From Phascolarctobacterium sp. (GTDB lineage Bacteria; Bacillota; Negativicutes; Acidaminococcales; Acidaminococcaceae), in the NCBI RefSeq assembly GCF_030531065.1, contig NZ_JAUNOQ010000003.1, positions 124,001 through 188,000 on the forward strand: a stretch of 64,000 bases of DNA, read 5' to 3'. This document shows, one piece after another, positions 52,450-61,307 of this stretch; the first letter of the stretch is position 1, and every line of letters starts with the position of its first letter. Position numbers and translations under genes: made by a program. Under the pieces are notes generated by a model. That model saw nothing but the letters and a program-made list of their open reading frames with translations. It was not told the DNA's origin and did not search any database.

Positions 52450-55400
52450 TTAATCTTGCCTTGAGCCGTACTGCTCCTTAACGTCCGCAGCTTTAAGCAA
52501 AACCGCCGCTTCCGCATAAGCGCTTTGCTTCTGCGGCTCTTGCGCCGCTTCGCTAAAGTTTGCCAAGCCGAAATATTTTTCAAAAAACGTTTGCAGCTTT
52601 TGCAAAACGGTCTGCTTCTTCTTATCGCGCGAGCCGCCGCCGAAGCGCGAAACCGGAGGCAGCAGCCTGTCCACTTCCGTGCCGGTCGTTTTCAGCACAC
52701 CGTCGCGAAAAGCGTTCTGCACAAATCTTTGCGTTTCTTCCGGCTTCAAGCGTTCTTCCGCAATCAAAGCCTGCATATCGCTTGCGCAGCGCTCCTGCAC
52801 AAAGTTCTGCCAATCGTCCTTGACATTCGTCGAAGCGTTGACCGTCGCGATGAAATTTTCTATCAGCTCTCTTTTCGAGCGCAGCTGCAAGCTGGATTTA
52901 ATAGCCTTGTCGATAGCTACCAAAATTTCTTTATCCCGGCAATTAGAAGCGTGATATTTAGCGACCAGCAGCAAAATATAATCTATATTTACCTCCACCT
53001 GCTTGACGAGCTCCATTTCAAAAACAACGTCGTCGATGATGCTGTCCTTGTCGCCTTTATTCCGTTTCATTGCTTCATATATATCATGGTACGTGCCCGT
53101 ATAATCCTGAAAATCAAGCGGCGATAAAATTTCGTTGCCGGCAAAGCGGTCGAAAGCGGCGAGGATATTGCGCAAGCGCAAAATATTCCCGAACAAAACG
53201 AGAAAGTCTTTTTTATTTTGCTCGCCGATAATCGCTTCGCCCAGCGGAAAGCGTTCCTGCAATTCCGCAATGCGCTGCTCGTAACCTTTTTGCTCGACGC
53301 CGTCGGCGTCCTTATAACCGTAATAATAATCGTCGTAAGATTTCAAAAGCACAATGCCGCTGGCTTCCTTATCGCCGAACAGGGCGATAGCGTCATCCGT
53401 CGCCTGCTCCAGATCACGGAAGCAGACGATATTGCCGAAAGTCTTGACGGAATTTAAAATGCGGTTGGTGCGCGAAAAGGCTTGAACGAGTCCGTGCATT
53501 TTTAAATTCTTATCCACCCACAAAGTATTCAGCGTCGTCGCGTCGAAACCGGTCAAAAACATATTGACCACAATTAACAAATCTACTTCGCGGTTCTTCA
53601 CGCGCTGAGACAAATCCTTATAATAATTTTCAAATTCCTTAGCGGAAGTATTAAAATTAGTATGAAAGACCTTATTATAATCGGCAATCGCCGCTTCTAA
53701 AAAATCGCGTGAGCTTGCGTCCAGGCCGTCGACGTCAAAGCTTTCGTCCGCCAACACGCCGTCCGCGTTTTCCTCTTCGTTGGGCGCGAAAGAAAAAATC
53801 GTCGCGACGGTCAAATTGCGGCGCCGCTCGGCCAACTGCTTTTTGATTTCCCCATAATATTTTTTACAAGCCGCAATCGAGCTGACGGCGAAAATGGAAT
53901 TAAAGCCGTTGACGCGCTGGCCCTTCAGCGAATAATAAGCGCCGCGCACGGTCTTTTGGTCGAAGTGCTCCAAAATATATTGCACGACGGCGCCGATACG
54001 CTCCGGCGAATTGAGCGCCGCTTCGGTATCGATGGCGGCGACCTGCTTATCCTGCCTGCCGTCCTTTTGCTTAACCGTATTGATAAAATCGATGCGGAAG
54101 GGCAGCACGTTGCCGTCGTTAATCGCGTCGACGATGGTGTAGGTATGCAGCTTCGCGCCGAAGGCCTGCTCCGTCGTTTTCAAATTAGGATTGCCGCCCG
54201 TCCCCGCGTTGGCGGCGAAAATCGGCGTGCCGGTAAAGCCGAAGATGCAATAATGCTTAAAATACTTTTCTACTTTAATCGTCTTTTCGCCCTTGCGTAT
54301 CTGCCCGCCGACGATACGCGCGTGCATATCGCCGAACTGACTGCGATGGCATTCGTCAAAAATCAACGCGACGCGCTTATCCCTAATCGGGTGATGCGGA
54401 TTTTTAGCGATAAAGATGGATAATTTCTGAATCGTGGTGACGATGATGGGATACTCTTTGTAAAATCCCTTCTCGTCCGTATCCTCCAGCTGCCGCTGCA
54501 AAACGGCGGTGCTTTTGTTCGGCGTTACGCAGCCTTTAGCAAAGCGTTCGTACTCTTTAATCGTCTGGTAGTCCAAATCCTTGCGGTCGACGACGAACAT
54601 TACCTTATCGATATACGGCAGCGCCGACGCCAGCTGCGCCGCCTTAAACGAAGTCAGGGTTTTGCCGCTGCCCGTAGTGTGCCAGATATACCCGCCCGCC
54701 TCGACGCTGCCCAGCTTTTTATAATTGGCGGCGATTTCGATGCGGTTTAAAATTCTTTCCGTCGCCACAATCTGGTACGGGCGCATAACCAAAAGCAAAT
54801 TTTCCGTCGTGAACACGCAATATTTCGTCAGGATATTGAGCAGCGTATGTTTCGCGAAAAAGGTTTTCGTAAAATCCACCAGGTCGGCGATGACTTTATT
54901 ATTGCCGTCCGCCCAATAGGACGTAAATTCAAAACTGTTGGACGTTTTCCTGCCGCGACGCTGGCCGCCGTTTTCGTTTTCCTTAATGTGGTTCGCTCGC
55001 GTCGTATTGGAATAATATTTCGTAAACGTGCCGTTGGAAATGACAAAAACCTGCACGTATTCGTACAAACCGCAGCCCGCCCAAAAGCTGTCGCGCTGGT
55101 AGCGGTTAATTTGATTGAAAGCTTCCTTTATCGCCACGCCGCGCCGCTTTAATTCCACGTGTACCAGCGGCAACCCGTTGACCAAAATCGTAACGTCGTA
55201 ACGGTTGTCGTAGCGCGCGCCCTCGCTCGTACCCACGGCGTATTGGTTGATGACCTGCAGGCGGTTGTTGTGGATGTTCTTTTTATCGATTAGCGCGATA
55301 TTAAAAGTCGTCCCGTCCTCGCGCGTCAAATTCTGCACGTAATCCTCCTGGATTTTGCGCGTTTTTTCTACGACGCCTTCGTTGGCGTTGGCGATTTTAT

Positions 55401-55656
55401 TTTGAAAAAAGCTTTGCCACTCCTTATCGGTAAAGCGATAATTATTCAGCAGCTCCAGCTGACGCCGCAAATTGGCGATTAAATCCTGCTCGCTGTGCAA
55501 CGCCGCGTACTCGTAGCCCTGCTCGCCCAGCATTTTGATGAACGCCGCCTCCAGCGCGGCCTCGCTTTGATAAGCGTCGCTGCGCGCGCTTTGCGGCTCG
55601 TAAGCGGCGACCACGGTGCTTTCGTTCGTCGCCAGCACAATATTATAGGAACTCAC
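52450..55656 (-). CDS. hsdR: Type I restriction enzyme, motor/nuclease subunit HsdR
   Basis: 1068 residues, EcoR124I-like. N-terminal nuclease with the D-x-ELK pattern (RYDVTILVNGLPLVHVELKR), helicase Walker A YIWHTTGSGKTLTSFKAAQL, DEAD-like box IFDECHRSQFG, motif III FGFTGTP and motif VI QAFSRTNRIL; C-terminal helical domain contacts the methylase. It translocates DNA and cuts unmethylated DNA far from the site. Start is a GTG at 55656 with GGAGG eight bases before. Complete, with no frameshift. Last gene of the hsd operon. Confidence 0.97.
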   Translation of the reverse strand: MSSYNIVLATNESTVVAAYEPQSARSDAYQSEAALEAAFIKMLGEQGYEYAALHSEQDLIANLRRQLELLNNYRFTDKEWQSFFQNKIANANEGVVEKTRKIQEDYVQNLTREDGTTFNIALIDKKNIHNNRLQVINQYAVGTSEGARYDNRYDVTILVNGLPLVHVELKRRGVAIKEAFNQINRYQRDSFWAGCGLYEYVQVFVISNGTFTKYYSNTTRANHIKENENGGQRRGRKTSNSFEFTSYWADGNNKVIADLVDFTKTFFAKHTLLNILTKYCVFTTENLLLVMRPYQIVATERILNRIEIAANYKKLGSVEAGGYIWHTTGSGKTLTSFKAAQLASALPYIDKVMFVVDRKDLDYQTIKEYERFAKGCVTPNKSTAVLQRQLEDTDEKGFYKEYPIIVTTIQKLSIFIAKNPHHPIRDKRVALIFDECHRSQFGDMHARIVGGQIRKGEKTIKVEKYFKHYCIFGFTGTPIFAANAGTGGNPNLKTTEQAFGAKLHTYTIVDAINDGNVLPFRIDFINTVKQKDGRQDKQVAAIDTEAALNSPERIGAVVQYILEHFDQKTVRGAYYSLKGQRVNGFNSIFAVSSIAACKKYYGEIKKQLAERRRNLTVATIFSFAPNEEENADGVLADESFDVDGLDASSRDFLEAAIADYNKVFHTNFNTSAKEFENYYKDLSQRVKNREVDLLIVVNMFLTGFDATTLNTLWVDKNLKMHGLVQAFSRTNRILNSVKTFGNIVCFRDLEQATDDAIALFGDKEASGIVLLKSYDDYYYGYKDADGVEQKGYEQRIAELQERFPLGEAIIGEQNKKDFLVLFGNILRLRNILAAFDRFAGNEILSPLDFQDYTGTYHDIYEAMKRNKGDKDSIIDDVVFEMELVKQVEVNIDYILLLVAKYHASNCRDKEILVAIDKAIKSSLQLRSKRELIENFIATVNASTNVKDDWQNFVQERCASDMQALIAEERLKPEETQRFVQNAFRDGVLKTTGTEVDRLLPPVSRFGGGSRDKKKQTVLQKLQTFFEKYFGLANFSEAAQEPQKQSAYAEAAVLLKAADVKEQYGSRQD

Positions 55657-55714
55657 GCTCTCGCCTCCATTTCACTTTTTGCAGTCGTTACCTGTTTTTA
55701 TTTTTCATTTTGCA

Positions 55715-56953
55715 CTACGCATCTAATCTTTTAAAATCTAACAGCTTGTCGCGATAATATTCGTACTGCTTCTGCCGCAACGCAATTTCTGCTGGCAAGC
55801 CGCTAGTCAAATCGTTACACAGCGCGTCGAAGCGGTCGAGGACGTTGACAATGCGATTCTGAATCTCAATAGACGGTACTGCTACTTTTAACGAACGGAC
55901 GAACTCCATATTAGCCATAGTAAGTTTTGACCCATGCGTTAAGGCTAAAAACTTAGGATATAACGCAGTACACGCATAATAAAGATATGAGGGATTCAAC
56001 GTATTTGTATCTTTAGGATATATTCCTGCAATATTTTGGTTAATAGAAGCTTCAAAAGGCAAGAATGCAACTTTGCCTATTGTTGCTCCTACTAAAGCAA
56101 TGAGTGTTGTTCCAGCCTTCATTATTTTTGCTGACGATTCGGCAAATCCTTTTTCTGTAATATAACCAGTCACCTCATCAACAGTTTTTTGATTTTTACA
56201 TACAGTTGAACCTAACCATTTTATATTTCCACCAACCCAATAGCTATCATTTTTCTTTGATGGAGTTCCACCTGCAACTACACTACAAACATCGCCAAGC
56301 GTCCGCCATACGACATCACTTGTTCCCCCCCATTCCTCAAAATTCAACAGCTTATCCCTGTAACATTCGTACTGCTTCTTCCGAGCTGTAAGCTCGGCTG
56401 TAAGCTCGGCTGTATAGAACGTGAACTTGTCCAGCACGCGGACAATTTCACGTTGTACCTCCAGCGGAGGTACAGGGAGAATCACGCTATTCAGACTATC
56501 CGGCGTTACTTCAATGACCTTAGTTCCATGAGCCAATTTCCTTTTTTGGGAAAAGAACTGCTTTGAATGAAAAAAATACGTCAGATATTTAGCGTCTAAC
56601 GAATGATGTATAATTGCAGAATGCCCACTCACAGCTACGTTCTCATCACCCAACCAAGCCACACATTTACATACATCTTCGATATTTTCACTAGTTACAG
56701 CCATAATAATATCATTTTTTACAGCTATTTTTTGCTTTTCTGCTTTCTCTTTGCTTATAAAAGTCAAAGTTTTATCAGTAAAAAGATTATATCTCGTATA
56801 AATTTGCCCGTAGTGAATACAAGGAACGCCTTGCTCAACAAAATCTTTCTTTTGAAAATTGCCGCCTCGATATACAGTTGCAACTTCCCCTAGCTTTTTA
56901 TACTCCACCCCATCAGGGCACAACTCGCGTATCAATTCGCTTAACCTGCTCAT
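55715..56953 (-). CDS. hsdS: Type I restriction specificity subunit HsdS
   Basis: 412 residues, two target-recognition domains (about 1-150 and 205-360) each followed by a conserved coiled-coil (IVRVLDKFTFYTAEL and IVNVLDRFDALCNDL; both end in KKQYECYRDKLL / QKQYEYYRDKLL). The central spacer has two TAEL repeats followed by TAR. In EcoR124I-type HsdS the repeat number sets the spacing between half-sites of the DNA target. The target sequence itself cannot be read from the protein. Confidence 0.96.
   Translation of the reverse strand: MSRLSELIRELCPDGVEYKKLGEVATVYRGGNFQKKDFVEQGVPCIHYGQIYTRYNLFTDKTLTFISKEKAEKQKIAVKNDIIMAVTSENIEDVCKCVAWLGDENVAVSGHSAIIHHSLDAKYLTYFFHSKQFFSQKRKLAHGTKVIEVTPDSLNSVILPVPPLEVQREIVRVLDKFTFYTAELTAELTARKKQYECYRDKLLNFEEWGGTSDVVWRTLGDVCSVVAGGTPSKKNDSYWVGGNIKWLGSTVCKNQKTVDEVTGYITEKGFAESSAKIMKAGTTLIALVGATIGKVAFLPFEASINQNIAGIYPKDTNTLNPSYLYYACTALYPKFLALTHGSKLTMANMEFVRSLKVAVPSIEIQNRIVNVLDRFDALCNDLTSGLPAEIALRQKQYEYYRDKLLDFKRLDA
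56390..56413 (-). repeat. Tandem 12-bp repeats (TAEL) in hsdS
   Basis: Two exact copies of AAGCTCGGCTGT (plus strand), encoding TAEL TAEL; a third, partly matching unit encodes TAR. Slippage in such tracts switches recognition spacer length. Confidence 0.9.
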
Positions 56954-57058
56954 GCGTCGTCACCGTTCCTTTGCAATGTTTCCATTTCTCCCAAGTGCAA
57001 CTAAAGAGCTGCCGCATATATGCTATAATAAACTTAATGCAACAGCTCTCAACATAAT

Positions 57059-57460
57059 CTACAACACATCTTTAGACAACAAATATCTTTTGACCATTCC
57101 TAAAAAATCAATCGCCGCTTGTAATTGAATCTCTGCGTCGTCTTGACTAACATTATACCAATCTTTATAATCGCTTTCATTTCTGCTATCAAATGCGTTA
57201 CCAATAATTGCCGACGCTTCCACAGGAAAAATCTGCGTCTTAATATATTCTTTTCGGAAATACCCTATTACGCCAGAATGCTTTTCAAAGTCTTTTCTTT
57301 CCAGCGCTAACACAGCTCTCATTCCATGAAATATAGCATAATAGGCTCTATTGGAGACTAAATTGTAATCATTTATTTGCATAACATGCTCGGCAACTTT
57401 GATACATTGCATTGCCTTGTCAAATCTGTATTGCGATAAAAGTTTAGCTTGCTCTCCCAT
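57059..57460 (-). CDS. HEPN domain protein, RNase toxin type
   Basis: 133 residues. It carries the HEPN catalytic motif R-x6-H in VSNRAYYAIFHGMRAVLALE, with typical surrounding helices (YRFDKAMQCIKVAEHVM; YFRKEYIKTQIF). HEPN/MNT pairs form toxin-antitoxin systems in which the HEPN protein cleaves RNA. Start at ATG 57460; another in-frame ATG at 57475 is possible. It overlaps the end of the nucleotidyltransferase gene. Located between hsdS and hsdM. Confidence 0.85.
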   Translation of the reverse strand: MGEQAKLLSQYRFDKAMQCIKVAEHVMQINDYNLVSNRAYYAIFHGMRAVLALERKDFEKHSGVIGYFRKEYIKTQIFPVEASAIIGNAFDSRNESDYKDWYNVSQDDAEIQLQAAIDFLGMVKRYLLSKDVL

Positions 57461-57788
57461 ATAATTCAATCCCATCTCTAGCAATATTTCTATAGAACAA
57501 AGTGTCCGCCATATCCTGATACTCTTTTTTATCGCTGATAATTAAAGACACTACTTCATCTTGCTCCAAGCTAATCATACTTGTAAGATTGCGCATGGCC
57601 CTTTTAATTTTACTTAATTGTTCTTCTGGCGCATCTATCACGACTAAAATATCGATATCTGATTCTGCATTGCTATCGCCGCGCGCTTGCGAGCCGAACA
57701 AAATAATTTTTTCTACTTCCGAAGATACCGACAAAATAGCCTTAACGGTATCTTCAGTAATATTTTTTAGTTTACCTTTATTACACAT
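57444..57788 (-). CDS. MNT-type nucleotidyltransferase, antitoxin partner
   Basis: 114 residues with the motif FGSQARGDSNAESDIDILVV (GS followed by DxD). Short MNT nucleotidyltransferases inactivate the HEPN partner, in characterised cases by adenylylating it. It overlaps the HEPN gene by 17 bases. A comparable pair lies at the left window edge, with different sequence. Confidence 0.87.
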   Translation of the reverse strand: MCNKGKLKNITEDTVKAILSVSSEVEKIILFGSQARGDSNAESDIDILVVIDAPEEQLSKIKRAMRNLTSMISLEQDEVVSLIISDKKEYQDMADTLFYRNIARDGIELYGRAS

Positions 57789-57879
57789 ACCGCCACCTGC
57801 TTTCTCTATTAAATATATTATATCATATTTGATGTGCTTCTGATATTTCTATTATCGAGTTCAGATTCCAGAAAAAATT

Positions 57880-58022
57880 TAATACCTGCTGACGCTAAAT
57901 TTATCTTCGCCAGCTTTCTAACATAATTTTTCTCGTTCTAACATAATTATGTTAGAACGTCATTTTTATGTTAGAAACAAATTTGCCTCACGCTTCCAGC
58001 TCCGCAATAATCTTATCAATTT
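57880..58022 (-). repeat. Direct repeat 1 with hsdM 3'-end copy
   Basis: About 140 bases alike to 59264-59430. It contains, right after the DUF1016 stop codon, a 36-base copy of the last hsdM codons ([11 protein letters not shown]-stop), then the inverted-repeat cluster. Confidence 0.85.
57936..57957. repeat. 22-bp perfect palindrome
   Basis: TTCTAACATAATTATGTTAGAA. Flanked by further half-sites on both sides (TTTCTAACATAA at about 57916 and TTATGTTAGAAA to about 57977), giving a large potential hairpin. Confidence 0.9.
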
Positions 58023-58024
58023 CA

Positions 58025-59194
58025 TTACTCTTTATCGCCTTCCGTAAATTCCGCTTCATTCAGCATCTTAGGCACTTCCTCAATAATTGGTGCAAGAACT
58101 TTATAGCTGATAGGCAATTCATCCGCTGTGCGATAGGTCGCTACACCCATCGGTTTGGAATAATCACGAATCGCCAGTTCTACAACGCTTTTATTTGCTT
58201 CACGGCATAGAAGAATACCGATAGCCGGATTTTCTCCATTCTTGCGCTCTTGTTCGTCCAAAGCCGACAAATAGAAGTTTAGCTGCCCCAGATAAGACGG
58301 CTTGAACTTTCCTTTTTTCAGTTCAATCACAACCAACGCTTTCAAGTCACGCTGAAAAAATAGCAAATCAGCAAAAAATTCCTCGCCGTCTACTTCAATG
58401 CGATGCTGATTTCCAACAAAACAGAAACCGGAACCAAGACATTGAATGAAATTACGTATGTTGCTGATGATTTCTTTTTCCAGAACACGTTCGTCTAAAT
58501 CCTGCGGATCGGTTAAATCAAGTTCTTCGGTATTGATAAAATCCAGAAAATATTCGTCCTTAAAGGTCTGAATCGCTTTCATATATTGCTTATCATCCGG
58601 CAAAGTCATGGAAAAATTATTGGTCAACGCACCTTTATGCTGATAAAAATTTTCTTTTAGCCTGGTACGCAGGGCAGTTTTACTCCAATGGCCTGTTGCA
58701 CATTCACGAATGTAAAAAAGCCTTTCATCCAGTTCTTTAGTTTTGTGAAGAATTTCCATGTGATGCGTAAAGCTGATTTCCATGAACGCTTCCATCGGAA
58801 AAACGATAGCCGCCGGCAATCGTTTTTCCGAAACTACCAAACCTGCGTCATCTGTCTGTTCTAAATCGATAGCCGTGGCTACCGATTTACTTTCCAAAAA
58901 AAATTCAGCATTTGTTTGCAAATACGGTCGCCATGCTTCAAAAAATTGACGCATCAGTTTGATATTTCCGGAAGAAAAGCCACGCAGCCCCGGAAGTTCT
59001 TCACGCAAACGGGCGCTTATTTCATCAATAGCACCTGTTCCCCAAGTACCTTCTCTGGAATTGCTGGAAACATAACCGCCAATGGCGTAATATAAAGACA
59101 GCATTTCTGCGTTTGTATATTTTGCAGCCCTGTTTTGGCTTCTTAAAATTGCCGTTTTTATGGTTTTAACAGCCTCCAAATATTTCTCGTTCAT
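58025..59194 (-). CDS. DUF1016 (YhcG-like) PDDEXK nuclease family protein
   Basis: 389 residues. N-terminal DUF1016 domain (NAEMLSLYYAIGGYVSSNSR; FSSGNIKLMRQFFEAW) and C-terminal PD-(D/E)xK domain with DLLFFQRDLKALVVIELKKG. Proteins of this kind are often embedded in type I restriction loci; their role is not established. It lies between hsdM and the HEPN/MNT pair and is flanked by direct repeats, so it looks like an inserted cassette. Confidence 0.9.
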   Translation of the reverse strand: MNEKYLEAVKTIKTAILRSQNRAAKYTNAEMLSLYYAIGGYVSSNSREGTWGTGAIDEISARLREELPGLRGFSSGNIKLMRQFFEAWRPYLQTNAEFFLESKSVATAIDLEQTDDAGLVVSEKRLPAAIVFPMEAFMEISFTHHMEILHKTKELDERLFYIRECATGHWSKTALRTRLKENFYQHKGALTNNFSMTLPDDKQYMKAIQTFKDEYFLDFINTEELDLTDPQDLDERVLEKEIISNIRNFIQCLGSGFCFVGNQHRIEVDGEEFFADLLFFQRDLKALVVIELKKGKFKPSYLGQLNFYLSALDEQERKNGENPAIGILLCREANKSVVELAIRDYSKPMGVATYRTADELPISYKVLAPIIEEVPKMLNEAEFTEGDKE

Positions 59195-59263
59195 ATACCT
59201 ACCTCGATTTCTGCGATAATTTTCGCAATTTCATCACGAAACACCTATCAGCTTCTAAAAATT

Positions 59264-59430
59264 TTAATACTTACTAGCGTTAAATTTATCTACGCCACAC
59301 GCTTTCTTATTCCAGATATTCTTCCTAACATAAATTTTCTCGTTCTAACATAATTATGTTAGAATGTCATTTTTATGTTAGAAGCAAATTTGCCTCACGC
59401 TTCCAGCTCCGCAATAATCTTATCAATTTC
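59264..59430 (-). repeat. Direct repeat 2 covering the hsdM 3' end
   Basis: Partner of 57880-58022. Here the matching segment is the genuine end of hsdM plus its downstream palindromes. Confidence 0.85.
59343..59364. repeat. 22-bp perfect palindrome, second copy
   Basis: TTCTAACATAATTATGTTAGAA, identical to 57936-57957, again with flanking half-sites (CCTAACATAAA and TTATGTTAGAAG). Confidence 0.9.
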
Positions 59431-60957
59431 CGCGCGCAGCTTTTCTTCGCGTTTCACAATCTCGGCAATTTCCGCGTTCAGCTTTACGATATCAATTACT
59501 TCGCGCGTATCTTCCGGTTCAACGTAATTGCTGACGGACAAATTATAATCCTGCTCCACAATTTGCTCATACGGCACGCAGCGCGCCAGATGCGCCACAT
59601 CTTCACGCGCCGTAAATTCTTCGACGATACGCTTGATATTCGCTTCCGTCAAGCGGTTGTTATTCGTCACCTTGACAAATTCTTTGGAAGCGTCGATAAA
59701 GAGCGTGCGGTTGTCCGCCTTGCTACGTTTCAAAACCATAATGCAGGTGGCTATACTCGTCCCGAAAAACAAATTGCTCGGCAGTTGGATAATGCAGTCG
59801 ATAAAATTATTATCGATTAAATACTTGCGGATTTTCTTTTCCGCGCCGCCGCGATACATAATCCCCGGAAAGCAAACTATCGCCGCCGTGCCGTTAGTCG
59901 CCAGCCAGGCCAGAGAATGCATGATGAACGCCATATCGGCTTTGGATTTGGGCGCCAACACCCCGGCTGGAGCAAAGCGCGGGTCGTTAATCAGCACGGG
60001 ATTATCGTCGCCCTCCCATTTTATGGAATACGGCGGATTAGAAACGATAACTTCAAAAGGCTCGTCGTCCCAATGCTGCGGCGCGGTCAAAGTATCCTCG
60101 TGCGCGATGTCGAATTTATCGAAATCAATATCGTGCAAAAACATATTGATGCGGCAAAGATTATACGTCGTCAAATTTATTTCCTGTCCGAAAAATCCCT
60201 GGCGCACATTTTCCCTGCCCAAAACTTTAGCGGCTTTTAAAAGCAGAGACCCGCTGCCGCAAGCCGGGTCGTAAACTTTATTGACTTCCGTTTTTCCGGC
60301 GACGGCAAGGCGCGTCAACAGTTCGGACACATCCTGCGGCGTAAAAAATTCGCCGCCGCTCTTGCCCGCGTTGGAAGCGTACATGCTCATTAAATATTCG
60401 TAAGCGTCGCCGAAAGCGTCGATGGAATTTTCTTTATAGTTTCCTAAACGCATATTAGCCACGCCGTCCAAAAGCTTCACTAAATTAGCGTTACGCTTGG
60501 CGACGGTCGCGCCCAATTTATTGCTGTTGACGTCGATATCGTCAAACAGTCCCGCAAAATCGTCTTCGCTGTCGCTGCCCTTCGCCGATTCTTCAATGTG
60601 GCGGAAGACCGCTTCCAACGTCATGTTTAAATTTTCGTCGTTTGCCGCCCGCTGCCGCACATTACAAAAAAGTTCCGACGGCACTATGAAGAAGCCCTTG
60701 GTGCGTACTAAATCCGCGCGCGCCTGCTCCGCTTCCTCGTCCGCCATCAAAACGTAATCGAAAGCTTCCCTGCCCGCTTCTTTTTCGCCTTCGTTAATAT
60801 AATTAGCCAGGTTTTCCGAAATATAACGGTAGAACATCATGCCCAGGACATAAGATTTAAAATCCCAGCCGTCTACGCTGCCGCGCAATTCGTCGGCAAT
60901 CGCCCATATCGCGCGGTGCAGCTCGTCGCGCTCTTGTTCCTTCTTTATATCAGCCAT
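59395..60957 (-). CDS. hsdM: Type I restriction-modification methyltransferase HsdM
   Basis: 520 residues, N6-adenine methylase. SAM-binding motif [15 protein letters not shown] and catalytic [10 protein letters not shown]-terminal helical domain and a C-terminal coiled coil ([16 protein letters not shown]). Start at ATG 60957 with AAAGGAG seven bases before; the open frame extends upstream to 61059 without a ribosome site. First gene of the hsd operon. It methylates host sites and with HsdS and HsdR forms the restriction complex. Confidence 0.97.
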   Translation of the reverse strand: MADIKKEQERDELHRAIWAIADELRGSVDGWDFKSYVLGMMFYRYISENLANYINEGEKEAGREAFDYVLMADEEAEQARADLVRTKGFFIVPSELFCNVRQRAANDENLNMTLEAVFRHIEESAKGSDSEDDFAGLFDDIDVNSNKLGATVAKRNANLVKLLDGVANMRLGNYKENSIDAFGDAYEYLMSMYASNAGKSGGEFFTPQDVSELLTRLAVAGKTEVNKVYDPACGSGSLLLKAAKVLGRENVRQGFFGQEINLTTYNLCRINMFLHDIDFDKFDIAHEDTLTAPQHWDDEPFEVIVSNPPYSIKWEGDDNPVLINDPRFAPAGVLAPKSKADMAFIMHSLAWLATNGTAAIVCFPGIMYRGGAEKKIRKYLIDNNFIDCIIQLPSNLFFGTSIATCIMVLKRSKADNRTLFIDASKEFVKVTNNNRLTEANIKRIVEEFTAREDVAHLARCVPYEQIVEQDYNLSVSNYVEPEDTREVIDIVKLNAEIAEIVKREEKLRAEIDKIIAELEA

Positions 60958-61180
60958 CTGCATTCTCCTTTGAAAAAATTTTCTCCATCGCGCTTGTCGT
61001 AATTTTTCTGCAAGCTTGTCGTAATTTTTTACTCCTACAAGCTTGCAAGCAGCGCTCAACGTCGCTCTAAGAATTTATTTCCGCTTTGCTTATTATTTTA
61101 TAACATCTCGCGCCAATGGTAAACTTTAATTTTCCAAGCTGCCGCTCAATAGCAAAACTCCCCTAAGCGTAATTTTCTAT
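60958..61180. other. Upstream region of hsdM
   Basis: AT-rich, with a short direct repeat (AAGCTTGTCGTAATTTTT near 61012-61030 and its neighbour). It should carry the hsdM promoter. No gene is seen. Confidence 0.35.
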
Positions 61181-61217
61181 TAGCTAAAATTGCGAGTACT
61201 CGCAAAAATTTTTACTA
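61181..61217. repeat. Palindromic direct repeat, copy 1
   Basis: TAGCTAAAATTGCGAGTACTCGCAAAAATTTTTACTA in pieces: the core GCGAGTACTCGC is a perfect 12-base palindrome, followed by AAAAATTTTTACTA. Confidence 0.85.
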
Positions 61218-61258
61218 AAGCTTGTTCAAGACGACGCAACGAGGTATAATACTATTAA

Positions 61259-61298
61259 ATAAAACTGCGAGTACTCGTAAAAATTTTCATTAGGAGCG
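61259..61298 (+). repeat. Palindromic direct repeat, copy 2
   Basis: AAAACTGCGAGTACTCGTAA and AAATTTTCATTAGGAGCGG; one base of the palindrome is changed. AGGAG within it is the ribosome site of the ATPase gene. Confidence 0.85.
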
Positions 61299-61307
61299 GC
61301 TTCTATC

